Part shown: piece after piece, positions 16,744-26,500 of the stretch
Layout of the letters: every line of letters begins with the position of its first letter
Position numbering within the stretch: the stretch's first letter is position 1
Origin: Actinomadura sp. CNU-125
Lineage (GTDB): Bacteria > Actinomycetota > Actinomycetes > Streptosporangiales > Streptosporangiaceae
Direction: 5' to 3'
Assembly (NCBI RefSeq): GCF_001942465.1
Contig: NZ_MKJY01000588.1
Coordinates: 1 to 32,719 of the forward strand
DNA length: 32,719 nt
The notes under the pieces: model-generated
Seen by the model: the letters and a program-made list of their open reading frames with translations, nothing else
Databases searched by the model: none
What the model was told of the DNA's origin: nothing
Made by a program: the position numbers and the translations under genes

Positions 16744-17289
16744 TCAGCACGGTCCATCGGTGACGGACGCGGAGATCGTGTGACTCCACGGTTCGCGGTC
16801 GGTGTCGGCGACGTCCAATTCTTCGTCGACCTCGACGGTGAGGCAGACGGGATTCTCTCCCGCGCCGTTCGTCAACTCGTACCGGTCGCCGTCGCCGGGA
16901 ACGTTTTCGACCCGGACTTCGCCGTCGCCCTCCGCCGCCACGGCGTCGATGACGGCGGACTCCGTCAGCGTCGGCCCGAGGCCGGGCGTCGCGTCCCGCC
17001 GCAGGCTCTCGGCCGCCGCGTCCGCGACCGCCCGCACCTCGGCGGCGGAGGAGCCGTACGTTCGCGTCCCGTCGGAGGCGATGACCATGCCGCCGATGAC
17101 GGCGAACACGGCGGCGATGAAGAACATCGCGAAGCGGTTCATCGCCAGTGCGGTATCGGACGGTTCGTTGGCCTCCGGGTTCCGGTACCGCCAGGCGGCG
17201 AACTTCCAATAGACCGTCCGCTGGTCCATGCATCCGAGAACGGCCATAACACCGGCGACGAGAAAGGCCAAGACGGCCAATTCCAGCAT
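16744..17289 (-). CDS. DUF6199-like membrane protein
   Basis: 181-residue protein with two predicted membrane helices: residues 3-19 (ELAVLAFLVAGVMAVLG) and about 53-71 (FAMFFIAAVFAVIGGMV). Between them is VYWKFAAWRYRNPEANEPSD, the pattern I associate with DUF6199. The last 110 residues are extracytoplasmic and acidic, with one cysteine pair possible (NPVCLTV and the final DGPC). GAGGAAGG stands 11 bases before ATG 17289, so the start is reasonable. The gene is convergent with the NmrA-like gene, 74 bp apart. Function unknown. An alternative is a general small membrane stress protein. Confidence 0.75.
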   Translation of the reverse strand: MLELAVLAFLVAGVMAVLGCMDQRTVYWKFAAWRYRNPEANEPSDTALAMNRFAMFFIAAVFAVIGGMVIASDGTRTYGSSAAEVRAVADAAAESLRRDATPGLGPTLTESAVIDAVAAEGDGEVRVENVPGDGDRYELTNGAGENPVCLTVEVDEELDVADTDREPWSHTISASVTDGPC

Positions 17290-17647
17290 GGGGCGGTCCC
17301 TTCCTCGGCGAATTCACCGAACAGACTCCGGCGACCGCCCGCCGGTTCCCCCAAATGCCTCGCCTCACGAAAATGACCGGAGCCGGACAGAACACTGACA
17401 GGAACCTCGACGGCTCCCGGACGACGTCCCCCCGCTCTCCGAGGCCCCAGACGGACCACCGGCCCACATCGATTCCGCCGGGCCCGGACGGAACCACGGG
17501 CGTGATCATCGCCGTCGAGGTCAGTGTGCCCGGCGCCCCCGCGCGATCTACGCCCAGGACCTGACGGCGGGGCTCGGCGAATACACCGAAACCATCTTCC
17601 GCACGGCGTGCGGAGCCGCTCTCGGGCCCGTCCGTCCAGGCCCACGC
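17290..17647. other. Intergenic region without a secure gene
   Basis: 358 bp between the DUF6199-like gene and the 17-codon ORF. One plus-strand frame is open from about 17399 into the 17-codon ORF and reads protein-like near its end (IYAQDLTAGLGEYTETIFRT), but it has no ATG, GTG or TTG start before 17648. It may be the decayed tail of an older gene. Other frames are unconvincing. I see no promoter or hairpin of note. Confidence 0.5.
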
Positions 17648-17701
17648 ATGTCCGGAATGGGCCAGACCTCCGCAGGGCCCGGCGGCGTCTACCAAAACTA
17701 G
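17648..17701 (+). CDS. 17-residue ORF, copy 1, conserved upstream of the membrane-protein gene
   Basis: Reads MSGMGQTSAGPGGVYQN then TAG. A second copy at 32412-32465 reads MTEMGQIFGGVGGVYRN, ten of 17 residues identical, with the same stop codon. Each copy stands about 28 bp upstream of a paralogous gene beginning VTD/MTD, and the leader between (TTTTCGAGG then CCC before the start) is also alike. This pattern points to selection on the peptide or on its translation: a leader peptide, a coupling ORF or a true microprotein. No Shine-Dalgarno of quality precedes the ATG at 17648; the inner ATG at codon 4 is an alternative start. No known family recognised. Confidence 0.45.
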   Translation: MSGMGQTSAGPGGVYQN

Positions 17702-17729
17702 AGACGAACCCCTACGTTTTCGAGGTCCC

Positions 17730-18608
17730 GTGACGGACTACCAGATCGCCCAGTCCACCGTGGAGAGGCTCGTAGGCCACCTGACGGCGGTCGCCGCCGG
17801 GACCGTGCGTCCAGAACAGGACCCGGCCGCCGAACAGCTGCGCCTCCTCGTCCCGAGCGTCGTCCGGCCCGCGCTCTGGCAACCGTTCGAGCAGGCCCCC
17901 GACGACCCCGCCCGCCGCGCGGCACTGGTCGACGGGCTCGCCGCCGCGATGACGAGCGATCCCGGCCTCGTCCAGCGGCTGCACGCCGCGTGGCAACCGC
18001 CGCAGGCCGGCGCACCCGCGTTCGCGCCGATCGGCGCCCCGATCGCGGCACCGACGCCCGTCCGCTGGGCCGCTCGTGCGGCGGCCGAACGCAACCCGCT
18101 CGCGATCATCGGGGCGATCACGGCGGGGTTCGTCGTGCTGGCCGTGCTCGTACTCGGGTTGAACGTCCTGCTCGGGTCCAACGACGAGGACGACGCGGAG
18201 GCCGCGACCCGCGATTTCATGATCGCGCTCATTGCCCGCGACAACCCGAAAGCCTGCGGTTTCACCACGTCCGCCATGCAGCCGATGATCGACTGCACCC
18301 ACCAGGGCGAGGCGGCCCGGCTCTCGTCCAACAACGAATACCGCGACCTCATCAACGATGCCTTGGACGTCAAGGTCTACATCAACGCCGACGACACGGC
18401 CACCGCCACGGGCGTCTACCGGCTCACGCCCGACACCATCCGGCGAATGAGCGAACTCCGCGCCCAGGCGACCGGCGAAGCCCCCGAGGACGACACGAAC
18501 GACACCAACGACACCTTGGTCGAACAGACCGTCCAGCTCGGTCTGCGGAAGATCGATGACCGCTGGCTCATCGCCTCGTACCGCAGGACGGGCATGAACA
18601 CATACTGA
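17730..18608 (+). CDS. Single-pass membrane protein with NTF2-like external domain, unknown function
   Basis: 292 residues. The first 120 are cytosolic and helical (VERLVGHLTAVAAGTVRPEQ..., ALWQPFEQ), then a Pro/Ala-rich linker, one membrane helix at about 123-148 (PLAIIGAITAGFVVLAVLVL) and an external domain of about 140 residues. The external part (EAATRDFMIALIARDNPKAC, KIDDRWLIASY) is like the NTF2/DUF4878 group, with two cysteines (KACGF and IDCTHQ) placed for a disulfide. A nine-base repeat gives DTNDTNDT near residue 255. GTG 17730 follows CGAGG. The start of a second copy lies at 32492, with 17-codon ORFs before both. It converges on the kinase-WD40 gene. Confidence 0.75.
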   Translation: MTDYQIAQSTVERLVGHLTAVAAGTVRPEQDPAAEQLRLLVPSVVRPALWQPFEQAPDDPARRAALVDGLAAAMTSDPGLVQRLHAAWQPPQAGAPAFAPIGAPIAAPTPVRWAARAAAERNPLAIIGAITAGFVVLAVLVLGLNVLLGSNDEDDAEAATRDFMIALIARDNPKACGFTTSAMQPMIDCTHQGEAARLSSNNEYRDLINDALDVKVYINADDTATATGVYRLTPDTIRRMSELRAQATGEAPEDDTNDTNDTLVEQTVQLGLRKIDDRWLIASYRRTGMNTY

Positions 18609-18632
18609 CCACGGACGCACGACGATCAGCGG

Positions 18633-20707
18633 TCACGGTTTCTTCTTCAGCACCATCACGGTGTCGCCGCTCGCGGCGGCCAGCATGGAACCGTCCGGGC
18701 CGTACGTCAGCTCGCTGACATAGGACGAACCTCCGATGAAGGGGAGCCAGTCGGTTTTGCCGTTGGCGGTCGTGACGAGCTCACCGGTCCTCGCGTCCCA
18801 GACCTTGGCGGTGTTCTCGGCGGCGGTGGCGAGGGTCGAACCGTCCGGGGCGAACACCGCCTCGTAGACCTTGTCCGTCGATGGTTGACGAGCGACCTCG
18901 TCCGGGTGTTCCAGACCTTCGCGTCCCCGTCCATACCGCCGGTGACCAGCCTCGAACCGTCCGGGGCGAACGAAACCGCGCTGACGGCGCCGTCATGCCC
19001 GGTGAACGCGGCGAGCGGAGCTCCCGTTCGCGCGTCCCAGAGCCGCGCGGTGTCGTCCTCGCCGCCGGTGGCCAGCCTGGTGCCGTCCGGGCTGAACGCC
19101 ACCTCGTAGATGCCGCCCCGGTGGCCGCCCAACTCGGCGATCCGCTCACCGGTCTCGGCATCCCACACGTACGCGTTGTTCCGGTCGGTGCCGGGGACGG
19201 TAGCGAACGCCGCCCCGTTCGGGGCGAACACCACCGACCGGTGCCGGTACAACTGCCCGGAGAGGGTCTTGACGAGCTTCCCGGATTCGGTGCTCCACAC
19301 CGACGCCTTCTCGTCGCTCGCGCTGACGAACCTCGACCCGTCCGGGCTGAACGCCACCACGAACGTGTACTCCTCCGGCTCGCCGAACTCGGCGATGAGT
19401 TCCTCGCTCTCGACGTTCCACGTTCGCGCGACGCCGTCTCCGCCGCCGCCGATCACCTTGGAGCCGTCCGGGCCGAACGCCACCAGCACGGAGTCGGCGA
19501 CGGAGTCATCGCCGGAGTCGCCCGGCATTCGGATCGTGGTGAGGAGGGACCCCGTCCCGGCGTCCCAGATCCGCACGGTGCCGTCCTCGCCGCCGGTGGC
19601 CAGCCTCGTGCCGTCCGGGCTGAACGCCACCGAACGGACGTCGTCGCGATGCCCCTTGAGGGTGAAGGCGACGTCGAACTTCATGTCGCCGATCCGCTCG
19701 ATGCGGACGAGGAAGAAGAGAAGCGCCACCGTCGCCGCGACGCCGACGACCGCGTAGAGCGTCCGGCGCGGTATCAGCGGGGCGAACGGTCCGCGCTTCC
19801 GTTCGCCGGCCGGGCCCGGTTCGTCGAACTCCGGGACGGGCGGCGGAGGCGGCTTCGGCCTCGGTGCGGGGACCTCCGGAAGCCCAGCGATGTCGCGGAG
19901 GCGGGCGAGGACATCGACGGTACCGGCGGGCCGCCGGTCGGGGTCCTTGGCCAGCAACTCCAGGACGAGACGGTCGAGGACCTCGGGGATCTCGGGCCGC
20001 GCCGTGCGCGGCGGCTCGGGCGCCAAGTTGAGGTGCTGCCCCATGAACGCGCTGTTGGACGGGCCGCGGAACGCGTTGCGCCCGGTGAGCAGCACGTACA
20101 GGATCCCCCCGAAGGCGTACAGGTCCGTGCGTCCGTCCACCGGATCCCCGAGCCACTGCTCGGGAGCCATGAACGCCGGAGTACCCGCCACCACACCGTC
20201 CAACGTCTGGGACACCGACGCCTCGGCGATGTGGGCGATGCCGAAGTCGCAGATCTTGACGTGGTCGCCGTCCAGCAGCATCAGGTTCTCCGGCTTGAGG
20301 TCCCGATGCACGATGCCGTGCGCATGCGCCGCCACCAGCCCCTCCGCGACCTGCACCCCTAACGCCAGCACCCGCTGCACCGGCAGCCCGTCCGGATGCC
20401 CGGCGACCTCCTCCGCGAGGTCCCTTCCCCGCAGGAATTCCATCACCAGATACCACTGGCCGTCGTATTCCCCGAAGTCGTCGACGGCGGTGATGTTCGG
20501 GTGATTCAACTGGACGGCGATCTTCGCTTCCTGCCGGAACTTGCTCAGCCACACGGGCCTGCTCTCGGCGACGTCCCGGTGCAGGAACTTGACCGCGACC
20601 GTCCGTTCCCGCAGCAGGTCGGCGGCCCGCCACACCTGGCCGAACCCGCCCGCGGCCAAAGCCCGCTCAAGCCGGTACCGACCCGCGATCCGAAGCCCTG
20701 ACTCCAC
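18633..20707 (-). CDS. Ser/Thr protein kinase with WD40 beta-propeller (one frameshift)
   Basis: Kinase domain residues 10-270 with full motifs: AAGGFGQV loop, VAVK Lys40, Glu60, HRDLKPEN Asp137, DFG Asp155 and the APE region APEQ. A Pro-rich linker (RPKPPPPPVPEFDEPG) and a membrane helix (LYAVVGVAATVALLFFLV) lead to about eight WD40 repeats, recognisable by VAFSPDGTRLATGGEDGTVR and WDA/WNT ends. The outside propeller probably senses a ligand or protein. I chose GTG 20707, with GGGGG upstream, over longer starts to 20776. The last repeats switch frame near 18860-18868; adding one base there gives VYEAVFAPDGSTLATAAENT and 691 residues ending VMVLKKKP. It is convergent with the membrane-protein gene, 24 bp apart. 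Confidence 0.88.
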
Positions 20708-21371
20708 CCGGCACCCCCACCACGCACCACCGCGAGAACCCGTCACCCGGCAGGACGTGATCAGAAAACCACACACGGCGTGATTGAGGGAGAGCCCACG
20801 GGCGGAGAAGTAGCCACCACTGTCACCCGACCCGCAGCCGACGCCCCAACTTCTCCGCGCCTCGCACTTTCTGGCCAGGCGCGATCGTCACGCGGAGCTT
20901 TCGATTCTCCGCGCAAGGCCCGGGGTCGATATCGGGCCGCATATTTCGAATGCCCGCGAACTTGAGGATCCGCGCGAGCTCCGGACGTCGCCTGCGCGCC
21001 CGAATGGCTGGATCTCGATCCGTACCTTCGGATCCTGCGCTGGTTCCGGGGGACGGTGAGTCCCTCCCGGTCCTCGACTTCCCCGACCAACTCGACGCTC
21101 TCGGTTCGTTCGGTGCGGCTTCCGGCGGGAGCAAAGAAGAAGGTGGCGGACGAGTTGCAACGGCGCGGACGCCCCGCCCTCGACGCGGGTGAGGAACGCG
21201 AGATCACCGACACGAGGTCGCCCGAACCGATCGGAGCCGCAACCGGCGATTCCGAGTAAGGGCTCGTCCGGAGGTCTCCAATCCCGCACGCGGCCCGGGT
21301 GATCGTTCGCACACGTGATCTTGGTGCTGGCACCAGTGACGTTCCGGACGCCGCGCACGAAGATCCACGGC
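20708..21371. other. Long intergenic stretch with only weak coding signals
   Basis: About 660 bp with somewhat lower GC than its surroundings. On the plus strand, pieces in three frames read like protein: EWLDLDPYLRILRWFRG near 21000-21048, ESLPVLDFPDQLDALGSFGA near 21060-21120, and KKKVADELQRRGRPALDAGE to a stop at 21259. Joined by two frame changes they could be one small protein. On the minus strand ARILKFAGIRNMRPDIDPGP (about 20920-20990) is a competing reading. No Shine-Dalgarno, start or conserved family is clear. A decayed gene is likelier than an intact one. Confidence 0.4.
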
Positions 21372-22160
21372 ATGTTGGAACGATCCACTCCGTCGACCGC
21401 CAGATCGCCGCTCACCTTCCTGGTACTGCTGTTCGCACTCTCGATCCCGTTCTGGGTCGGGGGGGCGCTGGTCGAGGCGTCCGACTTGCTGCCCATGGGC
21501 ATGCCGGTGAGCGCGTTCCAGTTCGTCCTGCCGCTCGTGGTGGCCGCGGTGCTGGCCTTCCGAGAGGAGGGACGCCGCGGGGTGGTCGCCCTGCTCAAGC
21601 GAACGGTCTCCCCTCGGGGCTTCGGGGCGAAGGCCTGGTGGCTGCCGGTGTGGTTGCTGATCCCCGCGATCGGACTGCTCGTCTTCGCGCTGATGCCGCT
21701 CGCGGGGGTGCCGCCGAACGGGACGCATTCGCCGCTCACCGCCGTCCCGCTGCTGTTCGCCGTCTACTTCGTCAGCGCGTTCGCCGAGGAGGCCGGTTGG
21801 ACCGCGTACCTGCTCCAGCCGCTGCGCGACCGGTTCGGCCCGCTCCAGGCCGGGCTGCTGATCGGCATCGCGTGGGCGGTATGGCACCTTGTCGGCTGGG
21901 CCCAAGGCGACCGCTCCGCGCTGTGGATCGCGGGACAGTTCGTCAGCACGGTCGCGCTGCGGGTCCTGATGGTCTGGATCTTCGAGGGGTCCGGTGGGGT
22001 CGTTCTCACGGCGCTCGTCGTTCACGCCCTGGTGAACGTGACGCAGTCGGTGATCCCCGGCTTCACCGAGCACGCCGCCCCCGCGCTCCTCAACGGCGCG
22101 ATCCAGGTGCTCGTGGCCGCGCTCATCGCCCTGCGATGGCGGCCCGCTCCTCCCGGATGA
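21372..22160 (+). CDS. CPBP-family intramembrane protease homologue
   Basis: 262-residue multi-spanning membrane protein of the CPBP (CAAX-like, Abi) family. Conserved segments: FAEEAGWTAYLLQPL at residues 137-151 (Glu139, Glu140), GIAWAVWHL with His172, and VVHALVN with His218, which together form the metal-site pattern. The family's EExxxR arginine is Thr144 here (EEAGWTAY instead of EExGWRGY), so activity may be altered. Hydrophobic stretches match about seven helices. ATG 21372 is used; upstream in-frame GTGs from 21315 add residues without helix character, and neither has a strong ribosome site. It converges on the ParB-like gene with 21 bp between. Members process prenylated or bacteriocin peptides or act in immunity; no partner is visible here. 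Confidence 0.85.
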   Translation: MLERSTPSTARSPLTFLVLLFALSIPFWVGGALVEASDLLPMGMPVSAFQFVLPLVVAAVLAFREEGRRGVVALLKRTVSPRGFGAKAWWLPVWLLIPAIGLLVFALMPLAGVPPNGTHSPLTAVPLLFAVYFVSAFAEEAGWTAYLLQPLRDRFGPLQAGLLIGIAWAVWHLVGWAQGDRSALWIAGQFVSTVALRVLMVWIFEGSGGVVLTALVVHALVNVTQSVIPGFTEHAAPALLNGAIQVLVAALIALRWRPAPPG

Positions 22161-22181
22161 CGGGCGCGCTTCAGGGCGTTC

Positions 22182-22610
22182 TCACACGCAGATCGAGTCC
22201 AGGTCCGCGTGGGACAGCACCATCGCGTCGATCGCGGTCCGCCCTTCGATGTCGGCCTTGAGGAGCCGGTGAAAGCCGTCGAGCACCACCAGCCGGCCCC
22301 TGTGCTCGACCAGGTGGATCGCATACGCCAGATCACTGGCCATCACCCGCCGGTGGTGATCGGGAAACCGCTGCGGGTCGTCACGGACCTGCCGTGGCGT
22401 GACCTGGAAACGCTCGCCGTTCAACTGCCACAACGGCAGATCGAACGACCACTCCAGTTCTTGGACGGCGATGTGCCGCACCGGGAGCTCCAGAGCCCAC
22501 AGCCGCTCGATCTTCCACGGAACGAACGGCAACGTCTCCTTGAGCACGTCCGGCGTCATCGCCCAGAGCTCGTCCCTGGTCACCCTCGGCGCGGCACGAT
22601 CCGATCCCAC
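22182..22610 (-). CDS. ParB/Srx-fold domain protein
   Basis: 142-residue cytosolic protein. The C-terminal part holds YAIHLVEHRGRLVVLDGFHR followed by LLKADIEG, the ParB/sulfiredoxin-like pattern with DGxHR, in which the fold binds a nucleotide. The N-terminal part (ELPVRHIAVQELEWSFDLPL) is the matching first strand and loop. It has no helix-turn-helix DNA-binding part of plasmid ParB, so it is not a partition protein; enzymes with this fold act as nucleases, kinases or CTP switches. I chose GTG 22610 because GGGAGG lies six bases before it; an upstream GTG at 22616 would sit on that site. A palindrome (22652-22663) is in its promoter region. Confidence 0.75.
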   Translation of the reverse strand: MGSDRAAPRVTRDELWAMTPDVLKETLPFVPWKIERLWALELPVRHIAVQELEWSFDLPLWQLNGERFQVTPRQVRDDPQRFPDHHRRVMASDLAYAIHLVEHRGRLVVLDGFHRLLKADIEGRTAIDAMVLSHADLDSICV

Positions 22611-22651
22611 GAACACCCTCCCGACTCACACCGAGACATGATGCCCAATAT

Positions 22652-22663
22652 GTAACGGGTTAC
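22652..22663. promoter_or_regulatory. Palindrome GTAAC-GG-GTTAC upstream of the ParB-like gene
   Basis: Perfect five-base arms separated by two bases, 41 bp upstream of the GTG at 22610 and in the divergent gap before the FkbM gene at 22840. It resembles an operator, but no repressor gene is near. Confidence 0.3.
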
Positions 22664-22839
22664 CGGACGTACGAGCCGCAGCGTTCCCCGGGCGCGCCGC
22701 TTCACCGATGACGAACTGTGCTCGGTGCAGCTCGCGGTGCCGACCTCCTCGCCGGACCGAAGCGCGGGCACGGCTTCCCGCACCGTCCGGTCCGGATCGC
22801 GACCGGCGATTGCGGCCGTCCGTCCGTAGATTGGCGCGG

Positions 22840-23587
22840 GTGGGCGGTTATGACTTGATCGCGTATGGGGGCAATGCCGAGGACGTCGTGCTGATGCGGG
22901 CGTTCGCCGACCGGCGGGGCGGGTTCTTCGTGGACGTCGGTGCCGGGGAGCCCGTCAGCGGTTCGTTGACCAAGAACCTCGTGGACGGTCTGGGCTGGCG
23001 AGGGGTGAACGTCGAGCCGCTGCCCGAGCGGCACGCTCGCCTTCGACGGGCGCGGGCGCGTGACGTGAACCTGAGGGTGGCGGTGGGGGATTCACCGGGT
23101 AGCACGACGTTCTTCCGGGTCGCCCGGGCCGGGGAGGACGGGTGGCGGCGGCCTCAGCACGCTGCGCAGGGACGTGCTGGAGCGGCATCTCGCGGACGGC
23201 TGGCGGCATGAGGAGCTGCGCGTCGAGGTGGTCACGCTGGAGTCGATCCTCGGCGCCCACGCGGCACCGGGCTTCGACCTGCTGAAGGTCGATGTGGAGG
23301 GGGCGGAGGCCGCGGTGTTGCGGTCGGCCGACCTGCGGATGTGGCGGCCGCGGGCGATCGTCGTCGAGGCGACCGTCCCGCTGACGAGCCGGCCGAGCCA
23401 TCGGGAGTGGGAGCCCGGCGTCCTGGCAGCCGGGTACGGGCTCGCGCTGTTCGACGGCCTCAACCGCTTCTACGCACGAGAGGACGAGCCCGTCCTGCGC
23501 GAGCGGCTCGCGGTGCCCGCCAACGTGCTCGACAACTACATTCCGTACGCGTGCGCGCGCCGTGCCGGGCTCATCGGAGAAGGGTGA
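22840..23587 (+). CDS. FkbM-family methyltransferase (one frameshift)
   Basis: SAM-dependent O-methyltransferase of the FkbM type, 248 residues when repaired. The N-terminal frame has GNAEDVVLMRAFADRRGGFF then the SAM loop FVDVGAGEPVSGSLT and the acidic strand end VNVEPLPERHARLRRA. The second frame has LLKVDVEGAEAAVLR, the family hallmark, and a C-terminal TVPLTSRPSHREWEPGVLAA. The frame changes at about 23143-23152; dropping one base gives EDGWGGLSTLRRDVLERHLA. GTG 22840 is a weak start, with no clear Shine-Dalgarno; TTG 22831 is an alternative. Methyl acceptors in this family are sugars, polyketides or peptides. The 3' end overlaps the large STAND gene on the other strand by 17 bp. Confidence 0.85.
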
Positions 23588-26500
23588 GCAGGTCGGGGTG
23601 GTGGTCGCGCAGCCACCGGGTGATCCACGCCCCGTCGCGGTCGGCGAGGCCGAGGGCCGGGGTGTCGATGAGGCGGCGCAGCATCATCAGCGGCAGCAGC
23701 GCGGCCAGGGCGTCGTGGTCGACGGCGTCGGCGCCGTAGCCGTCGATGAGCGGGCCGGGGTCGGCGCCGCGCGGCATGTCGACGGCGAGGGACCAGGCGA
23801 GGTCGAGCATCGGCGGCCCCGACTCGGTCGCACCCGGGTCGAGCAGGCCGGTGAGGACGTCGCCGTCGAACAGCGCGTTGTGGCACACGGCGGCGTCGCC
23901 GTGGATCGCGGTCATGGGGAGTCCGCGGCAGGCCGCGTCGAACCGTTCGGCGATGGCCGGGTAGGCGTCGGGTGCGGTGGTGCGTGCCCAGCCCAGCAGG
24001 ACGCCCAGGGCGCCGGGGTCGTCGAGGCGCAGGCCGTCGCCGGGCGGGAGGGCGTGCCAGAGCCGGAGCTGGTGGCCGAGTTCCCGTTGGCGGGCGGGTG
24101 TCGGACGGTCCGCGTGGGCGCCGGGCAGGCGCTCCAGGACGGCCCACCACGCCTGCCCGGACGTGCCGGAATCGTGCAGCCGCGGCGCCCGGACGCCCGC
24201 CGTGGCGCGGATCTCCTCGAAACCGCGGACGGTCCGCAGCCGTTCGTGCAGGCGGCGGCGCACCTTCACCACCGTCCGCGCACCGGGCACGACGCCGTCG
24301 GTGCCGTACGCCCGCAGTGCGGCGGCGGGGTCGCGGGGGCCGTCGAACGCCGGGCAGGCGAGCGCGTCCCGGATCGCGGTTTCGACGAGCGCGCCGGGCA
24401 CCGGGCCGGTGGGGATCAGCGCGCGACGGTCACCGGCGTCCAGGGGGCCGCAGACGGGCGGTCGCAGGCGGGCGGCGGCCTGTGACCAGCGGCGGCGCGC
24501 GGAGTCGGGGTCGTCCAGCCATTCGACGGCACCGAAGTCGGCGTCCAGCCCGGCCCACGCCCCGGTGACCGGGGCCCAGACCGGCAGGCAGTCCTCCGCG
24601 AGGCTTCGCGCGGTGCGCGCCGCCCGCGCGGGCTCCCCGCCGGACGCGTCCAGCAGGACCTGCAACGCCTCGACGGGCAGCAGTTCGCGGGACGCGCCGA
24701 GTTCGCCGAACCGGCGCGCCGCGGCGTCCAGCAGTCCGGCCGCCGCGCGGCGTTCACCGCGCAGCGCGCGGGCCATCGCCTCGGCCATGTCGCACTGGGC
24801 GAGCCCGATCGATTCCCCCGCGGACGCGTTCAGTTCGCGCGCCCGTCCGAGCAGCGACAGGGTGCGGTCGGCGTCGTACCACATCAGCGCGAGCAGCAGG
24901 TGCCGCAGCGCGCGCGCCTCCCACAGCGGCGCGTCGGCTTCCCGCGCGGCCTCCAGGGTCACCTCGAAGAACCCGGCCGCTTCCGCGAAGCGCGCGTTCT
25001 GCAGGTAGGTGTGGCCGAGCAGGTCGGCGGCCCGCACCTGGTCGGGGCCTGCCTGGGACGCGCCGTCCATGAGCCGTTTCACCGACCGGTAGTCGCTGCG
25101 GCGCAGCGCGTTGTCGGCCAGGCCGAACCGTCCGCTCGCACCGATCAGCGAAGTGGGCTCGATGCCGGAGAGGTGACCGGCGGCCTCCTCGACCCGGCCG
25201 ATGATGTGCGCGCGGCTCGCCAGTTCGTGCCGGTAGTAGTCGGCGTACGGGCCGCCCGGTTCGCCGATCGCTTCGCGCAGTGCGAGGTAGCGGTCTTCGG
25301 CGTTGACGTCTCCGCGCGCCGTCAGCCGCGCGATCTCGGTCAGCCGGGCCAGGCCGGGCGAGTCGGGCAGTTCCGGGAGGGACACCAGGACCTGCCAGTG
25401 CCCGAGCACGGTGAGGGTGTAGGCGAGGTCGCCCAGGGGTCGCGGGGTCAGCCCGTGTTCGTCGGCGGCGTGCAAGACGAGAAGGAACGCCGCCACGCAT
25501 CGCCTGCCGCGCACGCCCAGGGGAAGCGGATGGTCTTCGTCGTCGTCCCAGACCGTCAGCGCGACGCGGGTCAGGTGCTCGATCGCCCGTTCGGTGTTGC
25601 GGGCGCGTTCGTCCCGTGTCCAGCCGTCGTCGGTGTGAGCGTCGCATTCGATGACGCTGCGGCGCAGGTTCTCGTGCAGCCGGTACGCGGGCCACACCGT
25701 GTCGTCGCGCCGGACGAACGGGCGCTGCACGAACCGTTCGATCTGGCGGAGTCGCAGGTGCGGGAGGACCGCGTGCAGGACGTCCTCGTCGAACGCTTCG
25801 AGCAGCGCCGCGGCACGCAGGAGGTCGCGGTCGGGCGCGGACAGGTCCCGCATCGTGCGCAGCACCAGTTCTGGGAAGCCGAGCCCGAACACGTCGGCGG
25901 GCGGCGCCTCGCCCCTGGCGAGGTACTGCCCGAACAGTCCGGCCGACAGGTCGAGGTAGAGCGGCGACCCGCCCGATCCCGCGATGATCCGTTCCCGGAC
26001 ACCGGGCCCGATCGCCGGAGTTCCGTCGACCGTGAGCCGCGCCGTCAGGTACGCCTCGGCCGACGCAGGGTCGAAGCCGTCCAGGCCGAGCTGGTCGCCG
26101 CCCGCCAGTCCCGGCCAGCGGCGCTCGCCGCCGTAGGTCAGCGCGACGGCCCGCGCCGGATCGTGCCAGCGCAGCGGGAGCCGTCCGGCGGCGACGAACG
26201 CGACGTTCGGCATCAGGTACACCAGCCGCGAGACGAGGTCTTCGAGACCGCCGCGCTTGGCGGGCAGGCGCTGGACGTTCTCCAGTGTGTCGAGCACGCA
26301 CAGCGCCGCGGCCGGACGCCTGCGGCGCGCCCGTTCGAGGTCGGCGGCCAGCAGCACCGGCATGTATCCGAGCATCCGGTCCGGGTCGTCCTCGGACAGG
26401 ATCGGGTCGAGCGCGGGCAGTTCGGCGCGCAGCCGCTTCAGCCGCGCTTTCTGCGCGGCCGTCCGGCCGAGCAGGTTCAGCGCCCGGTACGCGGCCGACA

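Noticed and set aside
15806..17695. 629-residue minus-strand frame across the NmrA-like and DUF6199-like genes
   Set aside because: It crosses two recognisable genes and an intergenic gap; composition is that of a shadow.
17648..17701. The 17-codon ORF as a RiPP precursor or toxin of a type I system
   Set aside because: No maturation enzyme, transporter or antitoxin RNA pattern is nearby, and the peptide is not hydrophobic enough for a membrane toxin.
18633..19700. Regular spacing of similar segments, considered as a CRISPR or DNA repeat array
   Set aside because: The periodicity comes from WD40 protein repeats; units vary in sequence and keep the reading frame.
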